Part shown: positions 30,378 to 39,503 of the stretch, piece after piece
How positions within the stretch are numbered: position 1 is the stretch's first letter
How the letters are laid out: every line of letters begins with the position of its first letter
DNA from: Planobispora rosea
Lineage (GTDB): Bacteria; Actinomycetota; Actinomycetes; Streptosporangiales; Streptosporangiaceae
DNA: 64,000 nucleotides
Reading direction: 5' to 3'
Assembly (NCBI RefSeq): GCF_014648175.1
Contig: NZ_BMQP01000030.1
Location: forward strand, 1-64,000
Position numbers and translations under genes: made by a program
Notes under the pieces: generated by a model
Told to the model about the DNA's origin: nothing
Seen by the model: the letters and a program-made list of their open reading frames with translations, nothing else
Databases searched by the model: none

Positions 30378-31688
30378 GTGTCCGGAACGTCTGTTCTGCC
30401 CCCATCAGCGCCCCCTTCCGAGCCTCCGCCCCCGGCTCCCGCCGCCCGCTCCCTCTCGGCGCGGTCGCTGCCCGGGCACACGTTCAGGATCCTCGGCTCC
30501 TGCGCGCTCTCGCTGGTGCTCTGGTTCTCGGCCGGGCAGGCGGTCCGCGCGGCGCTGATGTGGACGGCCACGGAGGTCGCCCACGGGGACCACCGGCAGG
30601 TGCGGCTCGTCGCCGTGGTGCTCGTCTTCACCCTGATCGTGCTGAACGAGCTTGTGATCATCGTCGGCATGCTGCACTCGGTGCGCGGCGCGCTCCGGGA
30701 GATCCGGGCCCGCCGGGCGGGGGGCGAGGCCGACGAGAGCCTGTTCGGCGCGCTCAACCGGGCCACCCTGGTCTTCGCCACGATCTACCTCGCCTGGAGG
30801 TTCCACGTGGAGGACGCCCGGGAACTGGTCGCACTCGACACCATGAAGCGGATCGACGAGTCCTTCGCCGGGGCTTTCACCGGGGCCGAGTGGGAGGCCG
30901 GGACCCTGCTCACCGGCATGGAGGTGTGGATCTCGGCGGCGATCGCCGTGGTGGCCTACCTGCTCAAGCTGTTGTTCGCGTGGTGGCACACCAACGGGAG
31001 GGGTAAGGCGAGCGGCATGCTCACCGCCTTCTTCGAGCTGGGCTTCGCCTTCTACGGCCTCAACGCGATATTCACCCTCACCCAGGCATGGTCGCAGTGG
31101 CTGGACGAGCGGGTCGTGACGGCCACGGTCGAGGACTGGCTGGAGCAGGCCGACAGGACGATTCCGGGCTGGAAGGAGTTCTGGGAGGGCGTCGCGGACG
31201 TGTGGCCGCTCATCGTGGACGCGCTGATCACACCGCTGACCTGGCTGACGATCGCCGCGCTCGTCTACGGCGCGTTCGCCCAGGACACGCGCGCCGTCGT
31301 GCGGGGAACCCGGCTGGACACCGTGGCCGACCGGATGGACCGCACGCACGCCCTCACCCGGACGACCGTGACCACCTCGGCGAGCGGGTTCCAGGAGCGC
31401 TGGGTCCCGCCCGCCAACGCCTTCCGTCTCGTCACGCGGGGCGGCGCGGCGCTGTTCGGCACGTTCTGCCTGTGCTATGTGGCGATCCACGTCGGGGCCG
31501 AGTACGCCGAACGGGGGGTCCGGACGTTGATCGGCAGCGACTTCCCCCACTTCTGGCTGCTGTTCGGCGCTCCCATGAACTTCGCGTGGGACCTGGCGGT
31601 GACGGTGCCGACGGTCTGCCTGCTGGCGGCGACCTTCGACATCGCGGCCACCCGGATGCGGGAGGCGGGCCAGGCGCTCACCGCCTGA
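30378..31688 (+). CDS. Polytopic membrane protein of the uncharacterised ATPase locus
   Basis: A 436-aa protein from GTG 30378. A Pro-rich cytoplasmic N-terminus is followed by about seven or eight hydrophobic segments, for example LSLVLWFSAGQAVRAALM, VVLVFTLIVLNELVIIVGML, IAVVAYLLKLLFAW, LTWLTIAALVYGAFA and LAVTVPTVCLLAATF. No transporter or enzyme motif is recognisable. Its end overlaps, convergently, the stop of the single-pass protein gene at 31678 by 11 bp. With five neighbouring genes it seems to be part of a membrane complex driven by the ATPase at 36450-39422. Confidence 0.75.
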   Translation: MSGTSVLPPSAPPSEPPPPAPAARSLSARSLPGHTFRILGSCALSLVLWFSAGQAVRAALMWTATEVAHGDHRQVRLVAVVLVFTLIVLNELVIIVGMLHSVRGALREIRARRAGGEADESLFGALNRATLVFATIYLAWRFHVEDARELVALDTMKRIDESFAGAFTGAEWEAGTLLTGMEVWISAAIAVVAYLLKLLFAWWHTNGRGKASGMLTAFFELGFAFYGLNAIFTLTQAWSQWLDERVVTATVEDWLEQADRTIPGWKEFWEGVADVWPLIVDALITPLTWLTIAALVYGAFAQDTRAVVRGTRLDTVADRMDRTHALTRTTVTTSASGFQERWVPPANAFRLVTRGGAALFGTFCLCYVAIHVGAEYAERGVRTLIGSDFPHFWLLFGAPMNFAWDLAVTVPTVCLLAATFDIAATRMREAGQALTA

Positions 31689-32679
31689 ACAGCAGCACCT
31701 GGTCCGGAGGCGCGGGCTTCTCCGCGGCGGGGTCCTTCTGGAACAGCTCCTCAACGCTCTGCTTCTCCAGCGACAGCCGGGCCGGGTTGGGGATGACGTG
31801 GACCTGGACCTGGCCGGCGACTTCCTCGGGCACCACACCGATCACGTCGTAGCGGTAGGGGGTGCCGACCTGGTGCTCCTTGATCTCCAGGGGAAGGTCC
31901 TTGCCGACGGTCTCCGTCTGCCAGGTGCGGCCGTCGGGGTGTTTGACCTTGATCTCGGGGTCGGCGCTGCGGACCACGCCCTCCATGTCCAGCGAGGTCC
32001 TGGTCACCGTGATCTTCAGCCACTGCCGGCCGGGCTTGGCGGGTCCGAGACCCGGCAGGCTGTCGGCCTGCTCGACCTTGACCTGCCAGGCCACCTGCAT
32101 GAGCGTGCCGGTGCCGCCCGGCTCGACGGTGTGGACCGTGTGGACGGGATTCCCGCTCCGGTAGAAGACGTGGGCGTCCCACGAGGGGATCCCGATGGCC
32201 AGGGCCGCGGCCACGACCACCCCGGCGAGCCGCAGCGCGGTACGGCGACGCGGCGGGGAAGGGCTCGCGGGTCCGGACGCCTGCTCCTGTTCCGGTACGG
32301 CGGCGGGACCTCCCACCCGTTCCCGGGGCGGGGCGGTGAAGCCGTGACGGGGAAGCGGCGCCGCCGGGATGGCGGGGAAGGGCTGGGTGGAGGCTTCCCG
32401 GGACTCGTCGGGGGGAGCGGGGCGAGGCGGCCAGACCTGCTGGTCGGAGAAGACCCGCCGGGAACGGGGCGGCCACGAGCCCAGCGGTTGGGCCGCGGGG
32501 ACGGCGGGGGCTGCGGGGACGGCGGGGACGGCGGGCTGCCGCCGGGGGAGGGCCGGGGAGGCGGCGGCATGCCGGGACGGAAGGGGCGGGGGGCCGTCCT
32601 GTGCAGCGGGAGGAGTGTTCCGGCGGGGGGCGAACCAGTCGCGGGGAGTCTCGTCCTCCGGGCGCGGGGTGCCTGTCAC
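31678..32679 (-). CDS. Single-pass protein with Pro-rich cytoplasmic region and extracytoplasmic domain
   Basis: A 333-aa protein from GTG 32679, whose GTGA overlaps the stop of the upstream gene. Residues 1-180 are Pro/Ala/Arg rich and probably disordered. One transmembrane helix follows (LRLAGVVVAAALAIGIPSW), and then a beta-rich domain (MQVAWQVKVEQADSLPGL, QWLKITVTRTSLDMEGVV, VGTPYRYDVIGVVPEEVAG). The last domain resembles DUF4352-type immunoglobulin-like folds. It is the third of three similar minus-strand genes. No catalytic motif is visible; a structural role outside the membrane is likely. Confidence 0.65.
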   Translation of the reverse strand: MTGTPRPEDETPRDWFAPRRNTPPAAQDGPPPLPSRHAAASPALPRRQPAVPAVPAAPAVPAAQPLGSWPPRSRRVFSDQQVWPPRPAPPDESREASTQPFPAIPAAPLPRHGFTAPPRERVGGPAAVPEQEQASGPASPSPPRRRTALRLAGVVVAAALAIGIPSWDAHVFYRSGNPVHTVHTVEPGGTGTLMQVAWQVKVEQADSLPGLGPAKPGRQWLKITVTRTSLDMEGVVRSADPEIKVKHPDGRTWQTETVGKDLPLEIKEHQVGTPYRYDVIGVVPEEVAGQVQVHVIPNPARLSLEKQSVEELFQKDPAAEKPAPPDQVLLFRR

Positions 32680-33338
32680 TTCTTCCCTCCCATCGGGTAG
32701 ACGTCCTCGGCTCCGGCGATCAGGCGCTGCGTGGCCGCGTCGTCCAGGCCGAGGTCGATCTCGACCTCCGGAAGGTTGGCCTCCTTGATGAAGAACCCGT
32801 TCGTCAGCGGCAGTACGATCCGGGCGCCGGTCAGGGCCGCGACCGGGACCTCGAAGACCGCCACGCCCTCGGTCCACCAGCCCGGCTGGATGTAGGGGTG
32901 GGTGATGGTCAGCGAGGGCTTCACCTTGTCGGTGGCCGCATAGCGCTTGCCGTCCTCGGCCAGGAGCACCGGGGGCCCGAACTTCTGCGGCTCCCGGTGG
33001 GCGGTCGCCCCCACCTCGACGATCACGAAGAGTCCCGAAGTGGTCGCCTTCTCCACCTTGTCCGTGACGTCCGTGATCTGGATGCTCTTGGCGCCGTGCA
33101 CCCCGGTGACCCGCGCGCTGAACCGGGAGGCGACGACCTCGTCTCCGATCCGCCCGGTCCAGGTCAGGTTGCCGAGGCGATCCTCGTGCTCCAGTGCGAC
33201 GGCCTGGACGGCCACCGCGGCGGCGGCCAGGGCGATTCCGGCGATCACCGCGCCCGCCCGGCGCAGCCGGCTCGGGGGCCGGGAGGCGGGACGAGGGGTG
33301 GTGGTCGTCCCGGGGCGGCTGGGGGTCACGGTGCTCAT
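32676..33338 (-). CDS. Single-pass protein with extracytoplasmic beta domain
   Basis: A 220-aa protein. A short basic/Pro-rich N-terminus and one transmembrane helix (AGAVIAGIALAAAAVAVQAV) precede a beta-rich domain (LTWTGRIGDEVVASRFSARV; TSGLFVIVEVGATAHREPQK; IVLPLTNGFFIKEANLP). This is the pattern of DUF4352-like telokin/Ig folds that ride on membrane proteins. The layout matches both neighbours (31678-32679 and 33400-34050), so the three probably arose by duplication and act together. Confidence 0.65.
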   Translation of the reverse strand: MSTVTPSRPGTTTTPRPASRPPSRLRRAGAVIAGIALAAAAVAVQAVALEHEDRLGNLTWTGRIGDEVVASRFSARVTGVHGAKSIQITDVTDKVEKATTSGLFVIVEVGATAHREPQKFGPPVLLAEDGKRYAATDKVKPSLTITHPYIQPGWWTEGVAVFEVPVAALTGARIVLPLTNGFFIKEANLPEVEIDLGLDDAATQRLIAGAEDVYPMGGKK

Positions 33339-33399
33339 CGGCGGCCTCCCCCGTGCGGGAGGAGGGACATGGAGGCCGTCGCAAGGGGCACGGGGCGCA

Positions 33400-34050
33400 T
33401 CAGCCGGTCCCGCCTCGCCGGACGGGGAGGGTGACCCGCGCCTCGACCTCGGGCGGCGCCCCCTCCACGTCGCTCTCGGGCTCCAGGGTCAGGTCGGGAT
33501 CCGCGCTGAATCCGGGGGGCTCCGGGTCGAAGACCCCGACGTCGAACGTGACCTGCTCCGGCGCCCGCTGTCCCCGCTCCAGCTCGTACCGGAGCACGAC
33601 GGTGGCGGTCATCCCCGGATGGAGCTGCCGGCTCGGGACCCCCTCGTCCGTGATCGCGGAGATCGGGCCGAACTCGTTCTTGATCTCCGGGGTCATCTTG
33701 AGCAGGGACTGGGCATAGAGCAGGCCCTTCTTGCCCGCGTGCCCCGGAGAACCCACCAATTGGGTCCGGTCGCTCTTGTTGGTGACCTCAAGCTCGATTT
33801 CCAGGAACCGTTTGCCCTCACCGCCGTACACGTCGGGCTGGAACGCCGTCCGCGACGCCACGAACTTCGTCAGGAACAGTTTCTGGTCGACGGTTGCACC
33901 GGGGCCGAGCTGTTCGGGAGGCGCCTCGGGCGCCTTTGCGAATCCGCCGAGGGCGGCGGTGATTCCCAGGCCGGTGGCGACCGCCAGAATGGCGAGGGGT
34001 ACCGCGACCGGGCGTCGCCGTCGGGTACCGCCACCGGGGGGAGACGTCAT
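33400..34050 (-). CDS. Single-pass protein with extracytoplasmic beta domain
   Basis: A 216-aa protein from ATG 34050. The basic N-terminus (TRRRRPVAVP) is followed by one transmembrane helix (LAILAVATGLGITAALGGFA). A beta-rich domain then contains FLEIELEVTNKSDRTQLVG and MTATVVLRYELERGQRAPE, an Ig-like DUF4352-type pattern. It is the first of three minus-strand genes and is divergent from the ATPase pair. It is separated from the plus-strand partner gene at 34217 by a short, AT-richer promoter region. Confidence 0.65.
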   Translation of the reverse strand: MTSPPGGGTRRRRPVAVPLAILAVATGLGITAALGGFAKAPEAPPEQLGPGATVDQKLFLTKFVASRTAFQPDVYGGEGKRFLEIELEVTNKSDRTQLVGSPGHAGKKGLLYAQSLLKMTPEIKNEFGPISAITDEGVPSRQLHPGMTATVVLRYELERGQRAPEQVTFDVGVFDPEPPGFSADPDLTLEPESDVEGAPPEVEARVTLPVRRGGTG

Positions 34051-34216
34051 GACAAAGGATGGTAGTAGCTGATCTCATCCACGCTAGACCCATTGATCCC
34101 ATAAGTCAGGGTAAACGCGGGGAAAATAGAGTGGATTGCCATGAAGGCCGCCCCAAGCGGAGACAGAGCTTTTACGCTGTCACGGAGGCGGACGAGAGCC
34201 CGACGGCGGAGGTTCC

Positions 34217-36166
34217 GTGACGGACGTGCATCCCGAGCATGCGCAGCTCCAGGCGGACCGGATCTACCTGGGCTGGCAGTATGCCCTGCTCTATCCCGAA
34301 CCGGGGCCGGCCCCCCGGCGCCCGTCCCCCGCGGAGAACCCCGTCCCCGAGGTCGACCCCGAGTGGGTGCGCCGTGAGCGGCTCAACGAGGACCTGCTGA
34401 ACCGCCCGGTGAAGGTGGTGCGGGGATTCATGGTCGGGCTGGGCCTGATCATGCTGGGACTGGCCGTCGTCGGACCGCTGGACTGGTCGTTCGCCCTCGC
34501 CGGAGTGATCGTCGCGTTCGGCATCGCCGGGTTCTGCAGCTACGCGGTCTACCAGGGGGACCGGGCGGTCCGCCACCGGATCCAGGAGCGCCAGGAGGCC
34601 GGGGAACGGCTGCGCAGGGAACGCGACCGGGAGCTCCACCGCGCCCAGGAGGAGCACGCCGCCCGCTACCGGGAGTGGACGGAGCGCAAGGAGCGCTACG
34701 ACCGGCAGATCACCTGGTACGCCGTGGCCGTACCCGACGAGATCGACCGCATCGACGTGGCCGGCGGCACGCTGCCCGGCTGGTCGGCGCTGATCACCCT
34801 GCTCGGCGCGACCCGGCTCTACAGCGGCGGCCACCTGACCGTGCTCGACCTGTCCGAGGGCGCCGTCGCCAAGGACCTGATCGAGCTGGCCCGCCGGGGC
34901 GGCGACGAGCCGCTGGTCTGGGTGCTCCCGGTGGACCTGCCCCGGCTCGACCTGGGCGCGACCCTGGCGCCGGAGGCCTTCGCCGACGTGCTCGCCCACG
35001 TGGTCAGCGTCAGCGAGGAGCACCGCACCACCAGGGACCTGTCGTTCGACAACGCGATCCTGGAGCGGGTCCTGGAGGTCCTCGGTGAGAACGCCACGAT
35101 CAACCAGGTGACCGCCGCGCTGCGGGCGCTGGCCCAGGTCGGCGACCCCCGGGACGACCTGCGCTACGGCCTGATCACCGCGACCCAGCTGGAGCGGATC
35201 GGCACGCTGTTCGGCCGGGGGGTCAGCGACCGGGTGGTGATCGAGCGGGCGTGGGCGCTGGAGTCGCAGCTGCGCAAGCTGGAGACCCTCGGTTCGGAGG
35301 CCGTACGGCTCCCGCCCGCGCGCCTGCGGGTGGTCTCCATGGACCGCCAGGCCGGCGTGTTCGGCAACCGGGTCCTCGGCACCTACGTGGCCACCGCGCT
35401 GACCCACATCCTGCGCCAGTCGCCGGCCTCGGAGCGGCCGTGGTACCACACGATCATCGTCGCCGGGGCGGACAAGCTCCGCGGCGACGTGCTCGACCGG
35501 CTGATGGACGCCTGCGAGACCTCCCGCACCGGGCTGGTGCTGACCTACCGCTCGCTCACCCCGACCGTGCGCGAGCGGCTGGGGCGGGGACACGCGGCGG
35601 TGGCGTTCATGCGGCTGGGCAACGCCGAGGACGCCCGGGTGGCCAGCGAGCACGTGGGCACCGAGCACCGGCTGGAGCTCGCCCAGCTCACCGAGACGAT
35701 CAGTGCCGCCGGTTCGGGTCTCGACGGGGGCTACGTCTCCACGGTCGGCCGGGCGGGAGACGGCGAGGACGACCGCGACGTGGGCCGCGCGGACCTGCGG
35801 GAGGACATCACCGAGTCCACCGAGTGGGGGCGCAGGGCGAGCAAGGTGCTGGGGGAGACCGAGCGGGTCCTGCACCGTTCCAGGGAGTTCCTGGTCGAGC
35901 CGCACCAGCTCCAGCAGCTCCCCACCACCTCGGTGATCGTCACCGACGCGACCGCGAACGGCCGCCGGGTGCGGCTCGCCGACGCCAACCCCGCGATCCT
36001 CACCTTCCCCCGCACGACGCTGGGGGAGTTCGACGAGATCCGGGCCGCGACCACGGAGAGCACCGCCGACCGGGGGGAGGAGGCGCCGAGCGAGCCGACC
36101 TCCTTCGAGACCGCCCCGCCGAACCTCGGCCCGCCGCCGCCCCGGCTCGACTGGCGCAGACGTTGA
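34217..36166 (+). CDS. Membrane-anchored pseudo-ATPase partner
   Basis: A 649-aa protein from GTG 34217 (RBS GGCGGAGG). Two hydrophobic segments (GFMVGLGLIMLGLAVVGPL; FALAGVIVAFGIAGFCSYAV) are followed by a charged coiled coil (RERDRELHRAQEEHAARY) and a RecA-like domain. The P-loop position reads GGTLPGWSALITLLGATRL, with the Lys missing. The later YHTIIVAGADKLRGDVLDRL segment resembles a Walker B strand without the acidic pair. The domain order is that of VirD4/TraD coupling proteins. I infer a catalytically dead scaffold for the true ATPase encoded next. The C-terminal 50 residues are acidic and Pro-rich. Confidence 0.6.
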   Translation: MTDVHPEHAQLQADRIYLGWQYALLYPEPGPAPRRPSPAENPVPEVDPEWVRRERLNEDLLNRPVKVVRGFMVGLGLIMLGLAVVGPLDWSFALAGVIVAFGIAGFCSYAVYQGDRAVRHRIQERQEAGERLRRERDRELHRAQEEHAARYREWTERKERYDRQITWYAVAVPDEIDRIDVAGGTLPGWSALITLLGATRLYSGGHLTVLDLSEGAVAKDLIELARRGGDEPLVWVLPVDLPRLDLGATLAPEAFADVLAHVVSVSEEHRTTRDLSFDNAILERVLEVLGENATINQVTAALRALAQVGDPRDDLRYGLITATQLERIGTLFGRGVSDRVVIERAWALESQLRKLETLGSEAVRLPPARLRVVSMDRQAGVFGNRVLGTYVATALTHILRQSPASERPWYHTIIVAGADKLRGDVLDRLMDACETSRTGLVLTYRSLTPTVRERLGRGHAAVAFMRLGNAEDARVASEHVGTEHRLELAQLTETISAAGSGLDGGYVSTVGRAGDGEDDRDVGRADLREDITESTEWGRRASKVLGETERVLHRSREFLVEPHQLQQLPTTSVIVTDATANGRRVRLADANPAILTFPRTTLGEFDEIRAATTESTADRGEEAPSEPTSFETAPPNLGPPPPRLDWRRR

Positions 36167-36449
36167 CGGGCGACGGACGCCGGCCCCATGAGCGGTGACT
36201 GCCTGGGCGGTGCCCGTATGGACGGTGTTTTCAGGGGCGGAGATCAGGGACGGAGATTCGGGGGACGGTGACTCTATGGACAGCGTGGGAGCGGGGTAAT
36301 GACTCGGTCAATGCGCAGACGCGTCCGGGAGGGAGGCTCCAGCGTGGTCGAGGACGTCGCGTGACCACGAGGCCTCGCCCGGCGCGGTGGAGTGATCGGT
36401 GAAGCAGCAACCCTCCGGCCTGGAGCCGGGTCCCCTCGGTGGAGACCAA
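36167..36449 (+). promoter_or_regulatory. Gap between the two ATPase-like genes
   Basis: This 283-bp stretch has no credible gene. It begins with GC-rich sequence and ends in the GGTGGAG ribosome site of the downstream ATPase gene at 36450. An upstream GTG at 36399 would extend that ORF by 17 residues. A separate promoter for the ATPase gene is possible here, but no clear -35/-10 pair stands out. Confidence 0.35.
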
Positions 36450-39422
36450 ATGCAGCAGAGCGTGTCCCGTCTTCCGCACAGCCTGACCGGCCCCTGGTAT
36501 CGGATTCAGTCGATCACAGCGCCCTCGCGCAGTTCGTCGGCTGAGTGGGACTTCGTCACTGTTCTGCCCGCCGTCCTCTCCGCGGCCCAGCGGGGCAGGC
36601 CCTTCGTGATCGGCTGGCTCTCCCGGGGCTCCGGCGCCCCGCTGGAGCTGATCACCAACGCCGGGCCGCTCACCCCGCCCCGCCCGCCCCGCCGGGCCGC
36701 GGCCGCCGAGAGCGAACCGGTCCCGGCCGGCCCCGAGCCGCTGCTGTTCCCCGGCGGCGCCCGGGGGACGCGGATCGGCGACGAGTGGCTCAGCGACCTG
36801 TCCGACCTGGCCTGGACCACCTGTCCGGGGCGGCAGGCGCCGCCGCTGAGCGGCCGTCGCGAGCCGGACCCCGACGAGGTGCGGCGGCCCACCCTGTTCG
36901 AGTCCACGCTGGTCACGCTCATGTCCCGGCCGTTCGCGTGGCTGGTGGTGGCCGAGCCGACCGACCTGCTGGACGCCGAGATCGCGCACCTGCGGACCCA
37001 GCTCAACGTGCTGCGGCAGTACGGCGACGCCTCCGAGCGCTCCCGCTACGACGCCGAGCGGGCCGAGCGGCGCATGCAGGAGCTCGACGCCTTCCGCGAG
37101 GCCGGGCTCTGGAACGTGCGGGTGCTGGCCGGGGCCGCCGGGCCGGAGGAGCTGCGGCAGATCGCCCCGGTGCTGGTCGGCTCCGTCGAGATGAGCCATC
37201 ACCCCTACCGCCTGCGCAGCGGGCTCTGCGCCCCGGCGCTCACCTTCGAGGAGGTGCTCGCCACCGCCCTGCAGGACCCGGCCGACGGCGCCGCCACCCC
37301 CTTCGCCGCCACCGCGGGGGCGCTGGCCGCGCTGGCCGGGCTGCCCCGCCGCGAGGTGCCCGGCGTCCGGGTGCTCGACGCGGGCTTCTTCGACGTGACC
37401 AGCGAGGCCGACGCGCCCCCCGGTGAGCCGGTGCTGAACCTCGGCGCGATCGTGGACGGTCAGGACCGCGCGGTCGGGTCGTTCACGGTCCCGCTGGCGA
37501 CCCTGAACCGGCACGCGTTCGTCACCGGGGCCACCGGCTCCGGCAAGTCGCAGACCGTGCGCCACCTGCTGGAGCAGCTCACCGGGGCGGGCATCCCGTG
37601 GCTGGCCATCGAGCCGGCCAAGTCCGAGTACGCCGCGATGGGCGGCCGGATCCAGCACCTCGCCCCGGTGACCGTGATCAACCCCTCCGCCCCCGACAAC
37701 GTGCCGTTCAGCGTCAACCCGCTCGCCCCCGAGCCCGGTTACCCGGTCCAGGCGCACATCGACATGGTCCGGGCGCTGTTCATGGCGGCCTTCGACGCCG
37801 AGGAGCCGTTCCCGCAGATCATGTCACTCGCGCTCCAGCGGGTGTACGAGACCAACGGCTGGGACGTGGTCACCGGCGGGGCGGCTCCGGGGGCGGCGGT
37901 GCGGCCGGCCGTACCGACCCTGGAGCAGCTCCAGCACCACGCGATGGACGTGATCAAGGAGATCGGCTACGGCCGGGAGGTCCAGGCCGACGTCGAGGGC
38001 TTCATCTCGCTGCGGCTGCGTTCGCTCCGGGTCGGCTCGGCCGGGCGGTTCTTCGAGGGCGGCCACCCCGCCGACATCGGCGACCTGCTCCAGCGCAACG
38101 TGGTCCTGGCCATCGAGGACGTCGCCAACGACGAGGACAAGGCGTTCCTGATGGGCACGCTGATCATCCGGATCGTGGAGCACCTGCGGATGCGGGCCAG
38201 GTCCGCCAAGACGTCCGGGCTCCGGCACGTGATCGTGATCGAGGAGGCGCACCGGCTCCTGCGCGACCGGGGCGCCGGTCGGGCCAGCACGCACGCCGTC
38301 GAGTTGCTGGCCGGGATGCTCGCCGAGATCCGCGCGTACGGCGAGGGCATCGTGGTGGCCGAGCAGATCCCCACCAAGCTGGTCTCCGACGTGGTGAAGA
38401 ACACCGCGCTGAAGGTCGTGCACCGGCTCCCGGCCGAGGACGACCGCCAGCTGGTCGGCGCCGCGATGAACCTGAGCGAGGAGCAGTCCCGGCAGGTCGT
38501 CTCCCTCCAGCCCGGCACGGCGGCCGTCTTCGCCGACGGCATGGACCGTCCGCTCCGCATCCAGGTGCCGCTGGGCGAGGGCCGTGAGCACACGGTCCCC
38601 GGGCAGACCCCGCCGATCTGCGGGCGCCGCTCGGCGGCGTGCGGCCAGGAGTGCCGGACCGGGCGGGCGTGCACGCTGATCGAGCTGCGTGAGGCCGACC
38701 TGCTCGCCGAGTCCCCCGAGTGGGCCTGGCTGCGCATCTGGACCGACACGCTGGTGCTGGCGTTCTGCGTCGACCGCCCGCTGCCGGGCGCGCCCCGGGC
38801 GCTGGCGGACATGTGGGCGGAACTGCCCGCGCGGCGGCGCGAGTGCCTGCTGGCCACCGCCGTGGAGCGCGCCGTCGCCCGCCGGGCCTGGGCGCTGCGG
38901 ACCGTCGCCGATCCGGCCGGGCTCACCGAGCAGGCCGCCCTGGCCGCCACCCGGATCCTGGGACCCGACCGCAGGCCCGGCGAGCGGCCCGGGCCCGCGT
39001 GGGTGATCCCGCAGGTCCGGTGGTTGCACGAGGTGGACCGGCTGTTCCCGTACGGGCACCCCGCCCCGGACCCGCACGCCCCGGCGGCGGCCATGGACTA
39101 TCCGCTGTTCGACCGCCCGGCCGACGGCACCGAGCTGCTCGGCCACCGGGCCAGGGCGCTGCGCCACCACCCGCTCTCCATGGAGGTGGACCGGAACCGG
39201 GCCCTGGCCTGGCGGGTTCTGCTGGGTGACGACGAGCACGCAGGCGTGGAGCGGGACGTCATGACGGTCACGGTCGGGATCGACCCGGCCGAGCGGCTGC
39301 GGCACGTCGCCCAGACGATGGGAGCGGGATGGCTGGAGGGCGTGCTGTCGTGGCCGCACCGGTTCGTCCTGCCGTTCGACGCCGAGTCGCCGGAGACCGT
39401 GGAGCTGACGTTCGCCGACTGA
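36450..39422 (+). CDS. HerA/FtsK-like ATPase of an uncharacterised membrane locus
   Basis: A 990-aa protein from ATG 36450, seven bases after GGTGGAG; an upstream GTG at 36399 is less likely. The N-terminal 330 residues form an unknown domain (LISTOR-free; e.g. FESTLVTLMSRPFAWLVVAE). Walker A GATGSGKS (360-367) and Walker B HVIVIEEAHRLL (about 592-603) mark a HerA-type motor, with an arginine-rich AYGEGIVVAEQIPTKLVSDV segment. After the motor comes a four-Cys cluster, C724-x6-C731-x3-C735-x5-C741, probably zinc binding, and a C-terminal domain of 250 residues. It probably powers the complex encoded at 30378-36166. Confidence 0.75.
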   Translation: MQQSVSRLPHSLTGPWYRIQSITAPSRSSSAEWDFVTVLPAVLSAAQRGRPFVIGWLSRGSGAPLELITNAGPLTPPRPPRRAAAAESEPVPAGPEPLLFPGGARGTRIGDEWLSDLSDLAWTTCPGRQAPPLSGRREPDPDEVRRPTLFESTLVTLMSRPFAWLVVAEPTDLLDAEIAHLRTQLNVLRQYGDASERSRYDAERAERRMQELDAFREAGLWNVRVLAGAAGPEELRQIAPVLVGSVEMSHHPYRLRSGLCAPALTFEEVLATALQDPADGAATPFAATAGALAALAGLPRREVPGVRVLDAGFFDVTSEADAPPGEPVLNLGAIVDGQDRAVGSFTVPLATLNRHAFVTGATGSGKSQTVRHLLEQLTGAGIPWLAIEPAKSEYAAMGGRIQHLAPVTVINPSAPDNVPFSVNPLAPEPGYPVQAHIDMVRALFMAAFDAEEPFPQIMSLALQRVYETNGWDVVTGGAAPGAAVRPAVPTLEQLQHHAMDVIKEIGYGREVQADVEGFISLRLRSLRVGSAGRFFEGGHPADIGDLLQRNVVLAIEDVANDEDKAFLMGTLIIRIVEHLRMRARSAKTSGLRHVIVIEEAHRLLRDRGAGRASTHAVELLAGMLAEIRAYGEGIVVAEQIPTKLVSDVVKNTALKVVHRLPAEDDRQLVGAAMNLSEEQSRQVVSLQPGTAAVFADGMDRPLRIQVPLGEGREHTVPGQTPPICGRRSAACGQECRTGRACTLIELREADLLAESPEWAWLRIWTDTLVLAFCVDRPLPGAPRALADMWAELPARRRECLLATAVERAVARRAWALRTVADPAGLTEQAALAATRILGPDRRPGERPGPAWVIPQVRWLHEVDRLFPYGHPAPDPHAPAAAMDYPLFDRPADGTELLGHRARALRHHPLSMEVDRNRALAWRVLLGDDEHAGVERDVMTVTVGIDPAERLRHVAQTMGAGWLEGVLSWPHRFVLPFDAESPETVELTFAD

Positions 39423-39503
39423 TCCGGGGGCCGTACCGGGGGTCGTAAGGGGAGCCGTACCGGGGCACGGCGGAAAAGGTGCGCGAGTCAGTAGTATCGG
39501 CGC

